From Whitmania pigra (Eukaryota > Annelida > Clitellata > Hirudinida > Haemopidae): a stretch of 64,000 nucleotides of DNA. Position numbers and translations under genes: made by a program. Shown in pieces: positions 23,403-36,460 of the stretch. Under the pieces are notes generated by a model. That model saw only the letters and a program-made list of their open reading frames with translations, had not been told where the DNA came from and searched no databases. The stretch spans positions 132,001 to 196,000 of the forward strand of contig JAJTWR010000458.1 in assembly GCA_021613335.1 (NCBI GenBank), written 5' to 3'. Every line of letters begins with the position of its first letter. The stretch's first letter is position 1.

Positions 23403-25620
23403 TTGCCACTCCCTCCCCCACTGTTTCCATGACAACTTACCAGGTTCATTTATGCTACATCCAAGGCTACTTATACAATCAGGTTTTATTCCTGATCTGG
23501 TGCAGATATTGGAAATGTTGTGCCAATCTTTTGAAATGGCCACATTTATTATAATAAGTCAAGCTTGTGCAATTACTTTAGTTCTTTCATTTTCACAGTA
23601 TTTTGTTACTTGCATCCTTATTTGGCACAAAGGCAGAATTATTTGCTGACATGTTACTTTTAAACATACTCATCTTATTTTTGTCTTTTTTGTTATTTTC
23701 ATTCTTGGCAAAATGTATTTGAATTCTTACCCATTCATGACCTGCTGATTATGATATGAATGATTAATTAAAGTGATCATATATAATACTGTTGGGCACC
23801 CACTATTTTTGTCAACTTTCATCGTGTTGCTAAGTCATTGAAAGTTCAAAAATCCAGTTTTTTATACAATTCGTCAAGCCGAAAGTCCACAACTTTGTTT
23901 TTGTTATTTTTATGTCTACCATTCATGTTAGTTTTTCTTTTGAGTCAGTTTGTTGAGAGTTGGTGACCTCGGATGTTTTGCTCCGTTATTTATTCGTATC
24001 TGTGCTGATGTACTCGAAACCCATGGCTTTGCTGCTCACTCGTTGTCATTCATCCGTTGTTAAGCATAAAGGACCAGTACTCATATTTTTGTGTAAATAA
24101 TATTACATATTAACTTAGCCCTCTGTAACTAAATCATTGTTTTCATTATTAGATGTTGTATAACCTTTTGTTTCCGAGGAAGCATCCAAATAAAATAAAC
24201 TTTAAAGGCCCTAATTTTCCTGCTTTTCTCAACTGAATGATTGCATTCTCCACCATTAAATCTGAGGTACTCTGCACAAGAGGCTTTCATAAATGGTCTC
24301 AACTCTTGTTATTAGCTAAATTCATTTCATTAATCAGACGTAGTTGCGTCTGCTCGACACACCTGCCTTCCCTCTCATCAAACGATTTGGAAAGCTCATC
24401 CGGTCGCTTCCACATGAAGCCAATTGCTTTCAAAAGATTGTTTTCATTCATACATGAAACAAACTTATGAATGACATGCTAACGGGATCTAGACCACCGT
24501 GCAAGCTTAATAGAATGCATCGGCTTGACGAATTGTATAAAAAAACAAAACAGCTTAGTAAGATGTTTGTTTATACAAAGATCACTCTTTATTCACACCC
24601 ACTTGTTACCGGTAGCAGCGGAAGGGCCCCCGTGACGAGCACAGGGGTGAAAACAGAAACGCTCCGATACGATCAATGAAGACGACAACATGTACAACTA
24701 ACATGGAGAAACGTGTCACCGACCAAAATCGTGAGATGAATAAAAGAGGTCCCTCTTTTGAGACCCTCAAACACAGGTAAGGCAAGCTCACCATCACACA
24801 ATGAATGGAAAATAAAATTAAAAATTAAGGAACTGGAGAGACTAAGTTTAAAACAATGTTTATTGACAATAGCAAATCTATGGGAATTGAAGTTGGCACA
24901 AATTCAAGACTAAACTTCTATGGAGGAACATGATGAATGCATAAACGCTTCAAACAAAGACACAATTATGTGCTTTTGATGAATATTTAGCTCTTGAAAT
25001 GTCCTAGTGAATTATAGATATGAGTAAGTCAGTAAACAACTAACAAAGCCTAGATACAGACTAATTGACTGAAGGACAGAATGCCTCCAAAAATAACACA
25101 TCGAAGACTTTTCAAGATTATTTGCATGAAAGAATGAAATGCTCATTGGTTCGAATCTTAAGGACTCAGAGAACATATGGAGTGGGGATGCAGTTTATTA
25201 GCCTAAGCCTGCATCTAATGCATCTTTCCATCATTTTCCTTGTGAACATCTTGTAGCAGAATCAGCAAAGGAAGAGGTGCAATCTTCTGAAGCCCAAAGA
25301 CAAAAATCATAACTTGACAGTATAAAAAGCATTAAAATAAAGTTAAAACATGTGCCATAGGAATGGATAGACCAAAGTTAAGGTCGTCTGGTGGCAATTC
25401 TGTGTCAAAATAATTTCACATCTTCGTCGAATCTTGGTAGCCATGGTAACCAAATTTCATCTCCGCCGTGGGAATCGTCGTCTCCGACAGCCAAAGTGGT
25501 GATGGAAGAATAGCAACTGAGATACTATTACACATGCTCTTTCTTGAGCACTGCACAAGGGAATGCAGTATGTGAAATAACAAAATTGACATAAAAAAAC
25601 CCAACAAAAAATTTTCCGAA
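23403..25620. other. Convergent 3' UTRs of the DHHC and IP6K genes
   Basis: The region lies between the DHHC stop (+) and the IP6K stop (-). It probably holds both 3' UTRs. Reverse-strand AATAAA matches occur at 25194-25199 and 24859-24864 as possible IP6K signals. No further coding exon was recognised; the short open frames here match no known family. Confidence 0.5.
24189..24194 (+). promoter_or_regulatory. Candidate poly(A) signal of the DHHC gene
   Basis: AATAAA, 787 bases after the DHHC stop codon, followed immediately by another A-rich AATAAAC. Confidence 0.5.
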
Positions 25621-28600
25621 TCACTTTTCTACTCTTCCCTGCTCTTCCGCACAAGAGACCGACATAACCAGACCACCACCGTCGTCTTCACCGCCGTTTA
25701 CTGGCTCTGCTCTCGAATCCCTATCCGTGAAACTTTGGGAATCCTGGACAGGTCGAATCTTGGCATCTTTTCCATCGACAATGGTTTTTGCAGGCAAAGA
25801 GGATCTAACAGGTTCCTGGAGCTTTTCGACCTTGAATCTACTGAGCTTTAGTGAGTGGCATCTCGTCCTCGGAGGAAGATGAGACTGCTTCCCTCCGGCG
25901 GAATCGGGATGAAGCGGAGGTCGAGCTTTATCCTTACAATCTGCATCCATCTTTGAGTCGGACCGAGTTCCTGCCTGCGACTTAGGACTGAATTTCAACT
26001 GAAGCTTCGGATAAGACTTTCCCAGTTGCTCCTGAAAGAGGGTTATGAGATTCTTCAGTCCGAACATGTAACCGTGATCGGGGCCGACGTGCCTCGTCTT
26101 GTCCTCTGCAAAGCCCTTATGAGTGGCATGTGCGAAGTCGATCATCCTCACTTTCACGGAGGGGAGGTCGCAGCACTTTTTGTTGTGGTAATCACAGGCC
26201 TCGTCGTAGTCCTCTTCGTCCGTTTCTCCGCACGAGGAAAAGTCAGAAACATCGAGATGGTCGACTTTAGAATCATGACAAACTTCACAATCGTGACCCA
26301 ACTCTTCCATATGATCAGAACCATGAACCTCTTGAGCTTCCATTAAAACAGTAGATTTTTCTTTTCCTATATTGTCCTCTTCCTCCTCAAGCTTGGGTTT
26401 GACATTTTCATCGAAATCAGAAATGTCATCGTCAGATTTTGTTCTGTCGACTTCATCTTCGTCATCCTCATCATCAAATGCCCTTTCAGCAATCGATGCA
26501 GCGATCTTCGTCTCGGATCTCGTTCTCACTTCATTTTTCTCGGCCGCAGCCATCTCAGCTTTAATGTCCTCAGCAACTTTTTTGGTCGCTTCACTATCCT
26601 GGTTCTTACCTCTGAATCCTCTGCTGTTCCTCTGACGAGAGTTATGGTTTCTGGTCCTGCAGCAAGTGGCTTCCTCGTGATCGCTCCCTAGATCATCCTC
26701 CCCGCCGCTATCTCTGTCGTCACGACAACCTTCCCACCTGCCGTCGTCCATCACATCGGCACATCTTTTTGCTTTTGCACCTCTGCATTGCCTGCAAGAG
26801 CATCCAGTCTGGTTAGCATTTTCCTCATCATTCTCGCCATTGTCGTCGTCCTTCTCGTCATCTTCTTTGTGAGGCCATTTCACTCCGTCGTACATGATGA
26901 GGAGGGAACTGGAGTAGAACCTAAAGGAGTCCTGTCTCGACAACATCTTCAGCAACCTCTTCAATCGCTTTATTATAGGTCGAACGAGATCTTTCCTCGT
27001 CTTAACTCCATTGTAGAGAAATTGAAACAAAGTTTCTCGGACTCCGTCGACATTCAGGCGGCGACCGTAATATTTACTGTGGCAAATATATTCTCTCTTG
27101 TCAATTCTGTAAACCTGAATGTGTCGATATTAAATTTAATTTAATAAATGCATCAAATCAGAAAACAATTTTCCCCCATACATAGCAACAACAGAATATT
27201 CATACGGTAAACAGCACACCACGATGTGGTAAGAATGTTAATAACTATTAATCAACTACTGTTCGTGTCAACCAGAAACTTATTACCCCTTCACAAAGTA
27301 TTGCAAACCTGCATGCCACAGATTCTAAGTCCCAAATTGCCAGAAGTGGACAGTTCGCACTTTTTGATCTGACTGAGCCTTTTCTGTTCGGAGGCATCGT
27401 CGCCGTGCTGCCTCGTGCCCATCTTGAGGTCGAGGATGCACGGACATTGCATGTTCCAGGTCAAGTTTTCCAGCAAAATGAATCCTTTTAAAAACAAAGC
27501 AAAAATTACAAATTGCAAACGTGCGATCGACGACACTAGATCGGCGACGCGATTTTTAATAGCAAACGACTGCTGATTGTAGCGAGATGTAAACGTCGAC
27601 CCACTGTTGGAGGTCTGGCCGAGACCAGCTTGTCGTAATTTCATGAGTTGTTGCTTGTGACATTGAAGATTCCAAAGGTTCCTGGTGGTTGCATAAACGT
27701 CCGTCGTGCAATCCTTGAAAGTGGCCTGAGGAAGACTCGACCTCATTGCAAACTGCTCGATCTCTATGCTTCCTGTTCGCCTCATTCTGAATCTGCAAGC
27801 AAGGAATAGGGGTTGTAGATCGCAAACTAGATTACCGGAAGTCTGATCTAATTGCAAATTAGTTTTACCACTCAATTTAATATTGGCTCGTAAGCCATTA
27901 AGCCAAGGAACACATTTGAAACACCAGCCTATGTTGGCACTCGTCAAAGCCGTCGTCGCCATCGTCGTCGTTCAAAACTTTGCCGAGCCTGGCTTCTCCG
28001 GACGCGTGCGGAATGTCCTCCCTCGACGGAAGGGAGGGTAGCGAGGCGACGTTCGAGCTCTTGGAAAGAGGACGTGCTATGAGGGTGATGTAGCCCCTGC
28101 TGTCTTCATGCATGTTCACTTCTACAGTGCCTGAATTGATGATAAATGTTTTTGCATAATTATATTCTCAATGGTATTGCCAATTAATTTACTACTTTTC
28201 AAGGCCTTAAAATAACTGACTAGAGCAGCAAGAAAACCAATAAAAAATAAGTGTAAAAAACAGTTGCTGAATTTAAGAATTTAAGGGATATTTTAAGATA
28301 ATGAAATATTATTACAGAATATTATTATGAAATATTATGTTGAAGTATATCATCTCAGTGCCACACTTATTGCACTTTGATAATCTTTAAGAAAAAAAAA
28401 ATTCATATTCAGTTGAGAGATGTCAGTGAACAATTGATGATGAATGAACAAAGTCTTGTTTACTTCAGAATCATTTTTATTCGCTATAAGAAGGTCTTAA
28501 TAAAACCCGTTTCAACCAGCCCTCATGACGACTCAAACTCGAACAACCTACTCAAACCAGTCTGACCAAAATGAGGCACATTCAACGAGGATATTGTTTA

Positions 28601-30959
28601 GAAACAGATTTCTGCATTTTAATCTTTCCTGATTTGTTATCAATGCATTGAGGTGGCCATGTTTTAAAATGCTCTTTTGAATTAATAATTAGACTGCTGC
28701 CAAGCATTGAAATACATATAACGCAAATTGCCCATTCAAGATAACCAGGTTTCTGATAGTTATTGACATTATAATAAACATATATAAATAGCAATGTATT
28801 AAACAAATATATTAAGGCTGAAAATGATGTGATGCTAAATAGACAATCAAGTTTGTTTAGATTTGTATTCTTATGTTGTGCTGACTCCATAATAACTTTT
28901 CCTATAGCTTATTCCACTTTCACACATGCATAAGGTATTCTCATCCAGCCACATTGAGCATACTATCATAAATTAAATAATTGCTAGTTTATTAGCAGTT
29001 GATCCCGTCATCATAATCATTATAATTAATGTTGTTACCACAATGTCATCGCCATCTCATCACCACCAATTTTAAACAGAAACTGATGACATTCCTCTAA
29101 CATTTTAAAAAGTTGGAAAACCTGATTCCAAAGCTCATTTACAAACCAAAGAAAAACACATTTCTGCTAAAACGATTAGACTTTCGAGATAGTTCTTCAC
29201 AAAAATCTTTAAACTAAAAACTTGATTAATAAAACAAAACTTGTTTCATTCAAATGCTGTCGAATTCATTCGGTGCGTGAATTTTGAATGCTTGGAAACG
29301 AAGCTATGAAATAAACCAAAAATTCATGAGTCATCAGTTGACTTGAATAAACGATGTAAAAATTGTGAATGGCACCTTTGTACTGAGGAGTGAACTCTCT
29401 CATCTCGTAGGGCATGGTCTTGTAGAAGTGATGCTCTCTCGGATTCAACGACTTGCACACCGTGTTCTCGTCGAACCTCAGCATCATGGAATGACCCCCA
29501 ACCTGAGTGGTTATTATAACATATTATACGTTATATTAAGTATTACATTCATTAATTATAACATGCTATTTTAACCAATAAAGGGTAGTAATAGAAATAT
29601 ATAAACTGGAACTCATGTGAAAAGCCCTTGTGAACGGGTGATGGAAATATTTTAGTTCCTTCTTTGAAATAATATTTAAAGACAAAACACAAAAGCAAGT
29701 ACAAATTGTTGCAACTAAAAGAAAAAAAAGGAACATCCCGAGGGAAAATTTCCCGCCATCAGACGTCCTGCGAAAGGAAATGAATGAAAGAAAATCTCGT
29801 AAAAGAAATCTTACAAAGTGCTCGATGCAAAGTTAAACCTGCTTAATTTATTTTTTCAATGGTTTCAACAGTAAAGTGTGCTGACTGAAAGCCACACAAA
29901 TGGAGAACCCTGGGAATTATTAGCCAACTTAAAAATCGGTTGCTTAGATGCTCGCTTGATTTGTGTTAACAACTATTTTAGGACCACTTTTAAAAATACA
30001 ATGCTATTATAATCTTTCATGGTTATTAATTTTTTTTAAATCATTTTAAAGAAAACTTTGTTGTAACCTAAAATAAGCAGCAGATAATTTAAAAAATAAT
30101 TTTCCATATGCAACCATCACATAAGTTTAGTTTATCTTTAGTTTAACAAAAACCCATTCAAAATGAGATCGTCCAAACCACTTATACCGGAGCTACTACT
30201 TGAGGGTTGTCAGTGTAAAAAAAACTTTAAATTTCAGAAAACATGGTCCTTGAAAGTTGCATCATCATAAACACACTCAAGAATTTACATTCTGGAGAAG
30301 ATAAACATAATTTTAAATCATTCATCTCAATTAAGGCAGTAACTTCATAATTATTGCACTTCTATTGGTTCAACAATTGATTTATAAGACATAAAAAAAT
30401 GCTAATTGTAAGTATATGAACGAGTGTTACTACACAGATCAAAACCTTTTTACCTACTATAAATAATTGTTATGTTAATGAATAAAACAAATAAAATCAT
30501 TTAATTTATGAATTTAAGTTCATAAGCTGTTCATCTGTAAACGCACTTGACAATCCTTTGTCAACATTATTAATTGCACGAAAAACTGAAAACAATGAAT
30601 GAGAGTACACGAGTTGTTTTAACGGGCACTAAGTAGCGATAACAAAGCGGCGTGCAAACAGTGCGCCCAAATTAGGCCTGCACACACCTAGAGTTCAAAG
30701 TAGGTCGTAAGTAATTTTTCAAGTTATAACATCTAGCTGGGCAAACAATAATGCTAAACAATAATAATAAGGTTAATAATGCACGAGTTAGAAAAGACCA
30801 AGTGAAATAAGAAAATTTCAGTAATTCTCATCCAAGATAAGCAAGTAAGCCAGCAAACAAATAAATAAACAAACAAAAATAAACAACCTGGTGGAGGTAG
30901 GGTTCGAGGCGAACAAGATCCCACTGGGTTTCATCCTGCTCCATCAAGCACTGAGGCAT
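25621..30959 (-). CDS. IP6K: Inositol hexakisphosphate kinase with a large acidic insert
   Basis: Exons in transcript order: 30959-30888, 29502-29376, 28130-27941, 27792-27626, 27484-27309, 27114-25621; ~741 residues against ~400-450 in vertebrate IP6Ks. The start is [20 protein letters not shown] then [10 protein letters not shown] matches the IP6K N-terminus. The family signature PCILDLKMG (200-208; PxxxDxKxG, inositol binding) and TRQHGDDAS follow, then [15 protein letters not shown] (307-321) and MIDFAH (568-573, metal/ATP site), then [14 protein letters not shown]. These enzymes pyrophosphorylate InsP6 to InsP7 in cytosol and nucleus. An acidic, Arg/Lys-mixed insert of ~240 residues separates the SSLL and IDF motifs, and ~130 more residues follow the domain. 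The donor at 27626 is weak and chosen only for frame; the frame also reads through the 141-bp intron 27485-27625. A 5' UTR portion of the first exon may extend to ~30983. Confidence 0.9.
28582..28890 (-). other. Isolated two-helix membrane ORF in an IP6K intron
   Basis: A 102-residue frame starting MESAQHKN has two hydrophobic segments ([20 protein letters not shown] and [20 protein letters not shown]). The Glu-Trp before the second helix recalls the last two helices of DRAM/TMEM150/PGAP2-type proteins. It lies within the intron 28131-29375 on the same strand as IP6K. No flanking exons were found, so it may be chance, a pseudogene fragment or a nested gene exon. Confidence 0.2.
30422..30476 (+). 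repeat. Dispersed repeat family R1, copy 2
   Basis: GAGTGTTACTACACAGATC, then a variable middle, then CTATAAATAATTGTTATGTTA. It shares the core of copy 1 at 640-695 and lies in an IP6K intron, antisense to the gene. Confidence 0.55.
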
Positions 30960-32593
30960 TTGGATGGCTTTGAGAAACAGGGACTGACGAAGGAGGAGTT
31001 AGTTGCCTAAGTATTCGAAACTGGGTCTAATTATGCTAGGAATTCTGAGAGTAATGAAGAGAATATGGAGATTCCGGTTCTGTCGTTGTTACGATATTTT
31101 TAGATGCGGTTGAATCTTTATTACCTTTTCACGATCTGCAATCTGAAATTTAAACAGTGGGAGATAAGCTATTGAATTAAGAGGATGCCCAATGAACAAC
31201 AGGTTGTTGCAATAGGTTGTTAATAATCAATTAATAATCAATAAAAGCAATCAACCCACAGCGGGCAATAAGAGTGAAAAACATTCCTTCCAAAGATAAG
31301 TAAAACACAATTCAAGGACACAACGCAATGACTCAGAGGCTTTTAACTACCTGCCTCTGAAAGCATCGGACCACGAGCGGCGTGAAAATACAATCACAAC
31401 AATGGTGAAGTGCTTAATAATGTGAACGGATGATGAAACATTTCCCATTTTCTATAATTATCTAACTATATTCAGCCATTAATGGTTACTGAATTAGAAC
31501 AATAAATATTTACTTTATCATTATGATCGATATTTCTCTACAATACCAAGCTCTGCGCATTCTACGAATGAACAGCTGAAGTTATTCTAACAATTTGTTA
31601 CACTCTCGAAGCGATCTCAATCTAGCGACAGTAGTTGGTCTTTCATCAATAAGACATCAACAAGGAGGTCAATGTCATCAACGAAAAGATGTTAGAACAC
31701 TAATAATATCTTTTTCGTGGATTCATTGAAGCATAACAGGATGTTAAACAAAAAATCTGCCTATTTTCGTCCAATAAATTTTCGTCGAAAATGTCTTTAA
31801 ATGTTGTTTCTATGCAGGTAAATTTAGAACATGTAAACAACCATCCAGGTGAATATCTGGGGCAAAGTTCTTAACAACACCCTACTGAAAGAAGAAGCTG
31901 AAAAGGTTATTACAAAAGCAATAGTTATCAGTTTTGTGAGATAAATAGTTCAAGTATAAGTGTTTTCGTTGAACATTTAGATGAAAGCTGTCTATATTCA
32001 TTCACACAAACATTTCCAGGAAAATGTGACCAACAATTACGTAATTACAATAAATAAGGGGTCTACCAACGTTAACCTGTAGTGTTCAGTTTAAAATTAA
32101 AACAAAGCTTGGATGACCTCTCCGAAAAGTAGGCCACGAAGAAATCTAGAAACAAGGACGCTGAAATGTTTGACCCCGTTTATGAAAGATTGTTTAAAAA
32201 GTTTGGTAATCCAAACTGCTATGTATCTGAGTAGGTTGAATTTAAAAAACATATTTTTGAGATGAATGAAGTCAGGAAAGACTTTGAAAAAGCTTTGAAG
32301 ACACCAATAAGGCCAACCCAGGCACCAGCATGTCTGAATTTTGTTCATGTATTATGTTCTCAATAGAAATCCTAAAATAATTGATCTGAGATCTGACATT
32401 TATCTTTTCATTCAAAGCATTTGACAGTCTTTTTTAAAGATTTCATTAATGGCTATTTGAAAAGCACATAAATTAACAATAATAATAACAAAAAAGATTT
32501 ACTGCTTACCATTTGAGATCAAAACAAAATAAGTCTATGTATACCTCTACATTCGCTAAGGATGCACAACAAAAACAATTTTGATTTATTCAA

Positions 32594-32602
32594 TACCACC
32601 AT

Positions 32603-32673
<71 letters not shown>

Positions 32674-32690
32674 CCATCTCCTCATCATCA
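32594..32690. repeat. (CAT/CAC)n microsatellite
   Basis: More than 20 CAT units with interspersed CAC at the start. Apparent poly-Ile/Ser frames here are not genes. Confidence 0.95.
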
Positions 32691-34393
32691 ACAATGTCAG
32701 TGTCTCATGATCATGAAGTGCAGGCAAACATCTGCTGGAAAATCCAATTTTCCAAGCAAACATCAGTTGCAAGAAAAAGTCCGGGAAATGTAAGGTTGCA
32801 AATGAAATAGCTTATAAGAAGTGATAAACATTAAGAAACAGCTGATGCGTAATAAATGTCTAGCAACTACCGACAACAAAAAATAAAATTCTTCAATAAT
32901 TAACATAATGGGTGAGAAAGAGATGAGGTGACAAGACGCCATTGATTAATTAAGATCCAAATTATTAAGAGTGATTTTCTCCTTCAATAAATGTTGTTTT
33001 TAATTAAATTGTTGTAAACAACAACAACAATAATAATAATAATATGCACGTAAACATTCCACCAGCCTTAAAAAGTCCCACGGGTGCAGTGGAGCATGAC
33101 ATTCATGAGTAATACATCACCGAGCAAAGTGAATAATGTCCGCCCTCTGTTTGCAAAGCATCCACAAAAACCAATGAAGAACAAGAGGCAACCGACCGCG
33201 AAAATAATCGAAGTTTTGGCCTCAGAAAATGCCTTAGAGCGCTAATGATAAAGTAGTGAGCACCAATTCTGGTAGTTTCCTGGTAACATAAATAAGAAAA
33301 CAAAGTTCCACATTCGAATGAGTTACAACAACATTGAGAAAGTTCTACCGCTTCCTTTTAGACTATTTATGGGTTGAAGAATTACCGAGGCTCATAAATT
33401 ATTACTAATCCAGGTTCTTACCCAAGTTCGAGATAACATGCGCAGTGATACACGCAATAATTTTGACAGTAACAACAACCTCGATGCGTGTCTGATCTCT
33501 AAAGAAAGCTCCTGTCAGAAGCAGAGTTGTTGAATAAGAATCGTCACGGAAGAGAAAATAGAAAGCAAACCTACTTTCGTGACGATCAAAATTGAAACGT
33601 AAAAAACATTGAAACAGCACTTCCAGAGTATTTATGATGACGTCGACAATTGAAATGCTTTATTAAGAAGAATCAAACAACTTGCCAGTAAATATTCCAG
33701 AGCATTAAAAGCTAATCAGTTGAAAGATGATCCATCAAGATGTTTGCTTAACTTGTCGAGCGGCTCTTAATAAGAGTTCGTAAAAGCAATTTTGCACGTC
33801 ACCAAACAAGCATTTCAAAAGGGTTTACTTTTCACCAATCGTTCGTCAAAAGGCGGGAGTCAGTGCTTATTCAGTGACATGAAGCCTAAACAACTGCCTA
33901 TCATTGCGACATTGTGACATGTACAAACACGAAAGGAATAACCACAACATAATAAGCCTTAATAAGCACAGCACAGTCTAACTGTAGCAATGTTAACAAA
34001 CTAATATAAAAAAAATAATTACAATAATTCATAAATAATTGAGTAAAAACAGCCGTTCATTAGTATTTATAATAAATAATTATTTTATAAATGATTCACT
34101 AATTCTTTTCCTGAAGCTCACGATAACTAATAATAATACTATTAATAATACTATTAATAAAACAATCAAAAGGTCAATTATTGGCATCGCTTAACATGTC
34201 GGAAGCGACTTCCAAATATAATATAAAAATACACATAATCACAAAACATTTACATTTACATATTTACAGAAAACGTGGATTATGTTAAGTTATGCTAATG
34301 CGATTCCATCCACGAATATATTAAGACCTTATTTCGTGATCATCCAACGACACGTGATCTCGTGATGGACAAGGGTTTGCATGAGGTGATGGA

Positions 34394-34442
34394 GATATTG
34401 ATCAAGGTGATATTAATCAAGGTGATGTTAATCAAGGTGATG
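34394..34442. repeat. 15-bp tandem repeat, three copies
   Basis: Units GATATTGATCAAGGT, GATATTAATCAAGGT and GATGTTAATCAAGGT in succession, followed by partial GATG. GATGAT microsatellite sequence occurs ~90 bases later. Confidence 0.85.
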
Positions 34443-35086
34443 GAGACTACTCTTCAGTAGTTGCTTGCCATAAGATCTAGATATTAATTGGCTTCACTCA
34501 TCTCTCAACCAATCAAATTAAAATCTCCTGATGATGATGATGATGATGATAACGCGATAGTAACGATGATGGTAATGACGACGAAAGAGTGATAATCTTC
34601 GGAGTGAGTTGATTAGGCGCAACAATACAATTAAGAACGGATACATGTGTTGATTAAAGCGAGCATTGTGAAGAACGTGTGAAAGATGTGCACTCGAGAT
34701 GATAAAGGTATTCTTATCTCATCAACGTAGAAGTATAAGTTTCATCATCATCAGCATCATGTGACTCGATGCAAGATAGAAATTGCTTCACATGACCAAG
34801 AATAGTCTTTATTTTTTTCCCTTAAAACGCAATTTTCGCGACCTCCAAGATATCGTTGGTGAACGTTGGATGGTTTAAAATTTGTCTTGTTATAATCCTT
34901 CAAATGAAGCATTTCAAAAGTCAATTAAAATAATAGAAAGCACAGGTGAGTTATCACTACTATAATAACTAATAATAACTATGGCCTACTTTCCATAACA
35001 CAAAAAATAACACCACGGCAAGAAATCTAGTTGCAAGAGGCTTGATAATGGCCCCAATAGTAAATCACACTTTATTTAGTATTTTT

Positions 35087-35183
35087 GTAGGCCCGAGGAA
35101 ATATTCGACTCATCAAGTCCTCAAATATATGAAAAACAAGAAAAGAGAATATTTTATCCAATAAGTTGTTTCCTCGGGCCTAC
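35087..35183. repeat. 97-bp element with perfect 15-bp terminal inverted repeats
   Basis: GTAGGCCCGAGGAAA at 35087-35101 and its exact reverse complement TTTCCTCGGGCCTAC at 35169-35183, with a 67-bp AT-rich interior. It could be a very short MITE or a hairpin-forming insertion. No clear target duplication. Confidence 0.65.
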
Positions 35184-36339
35184 ATAAAGCAACGTCTGCT
35201 CAAATTTTCCTTAGGAAACATATGACAAACATATAACAAACATCCTTACTCCATGAGACAGAAAGTATATTATCTCATACATCATTTCTACGACAACAAC
35301 TTCTGCTAAGCAGTAATGGTTCTTGTATGTTATCATCAAGTCCTTATTAGCAGAAATCCAATTGGAACGTCTCAATAAAGGAAAGCACCAACAATAAATT
35401 CCATTCTTTTCCTCGTATTTCAAGAAATCGTTCTACTAATCAGCACTGAACCAGTTGTAGAACTACTTTCCGATTGGAAAACAACTGGTTGTCTTCCATT
35501 AGCTTATTTATTCTTTCATTAACTCGTCCTTCCATCCAACAAGCCGCAAGTTCCTTCCTCTAGCAGCTTAAGGAAACATCAATCTTCTAGAAATAACTTT
35601 GAAATAAATATCATCTTAAGAAATTCTAGACGCGAACTGCCCGATGAGTTTATATCCATCAACATCCCTTCATTGAGAATAATGAAATCCAACAAAGTCA
35701 TGAGATTTGAATTAATTAGTGATTGAGAAGCACATCCAACCAAATGACTTCTCCTTCCTGAAAAGCTCTTCTTTCAACATCTGACACCCATTAGTTATTA
35801 TTAACCAGTAATTAAAAAATAATAAGCAAGACTTTCAAAAATAGCCACTCGACAACATAATTGGTTTAATTCTGCACTTGAGATCACCGTTCTTCGCAGA
35901 GTAATATCATCGACTTCCTATACATCTCCAGATCGCTTGCCTCACGTAGTAGGAAACCTGCTAATTAAGCATTGTGTGGCTTTAATAAATCTTCTACCAC
36001 AATGCGTAATATGCAATCCACCCACAATGGTCAAACCACGCATCCATAAAGGCCAAACCATGAATCCATCTATCCATCCACAACACCACACAAACATTCT
36101 CATTCGTGTCTCACCACATCACATTTTCTGATAAAATATTCCCTTCAATCCTCTTTTACTCACAACATCACTGACAACAACAGCGTCGCCATAGAAGCAT
36201 CAATTAGCACCCATCTAATGCTGGTTAGCCACCAATCTAATCGTCAACGTAAATGGAATTTAAGATCGAAATAATTGTCCATAAAAACAGCTTCTACCAC
36301 AGAAGTAATGAACCTATCGCCGGCTTAGTTGAACCACTA

Positions 36340-36460
36340 CAGACACTATCATCATCGAAGGTCGTCATCGTTATCATCACCATCACCACTATCAATGTCA
36401 TCATCACCATCACCCCTGTCATCGTCATCATCAACACTAACATCATCATCATCATCATCA
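36340..36460. repeat. Degenerate CAT/GTC trinucleotide tract
   Basis: Interrupted CAT, CAC and GTC units. Open frames on both strands through it are repeat artefacts. Confidence 0.8.

Noticed and set aside
24467..24679. Frame containing LDELYK, like the GFP C-terminus (MDELYK)
   Set aside because: Only six residues match. The surrounding frame has no beta-barrel or chromophore sequence and lies in AT-rich 3' UTR DNA, so there is no sign of a vector or reporter.
26372..26635. Ser-rich plus-strand frame
   Set aside because: Complement of the acidic IP6K insert; Asp/Glu codons read as Ser/Leu on the other strand.
32562..32810. Poly-Ile and poly-Ser frames
   Set aside because: CAT microsatellite; no conserved sequence outside the repeat.
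34528..34549. GAT repeats and other short direct repeats considered as a CRISPR-like array
   Set aside because: The units are trinucleotides or 15-bp head-to-tail repeats without unique spacers, in a clearly eukaryotic sequence.
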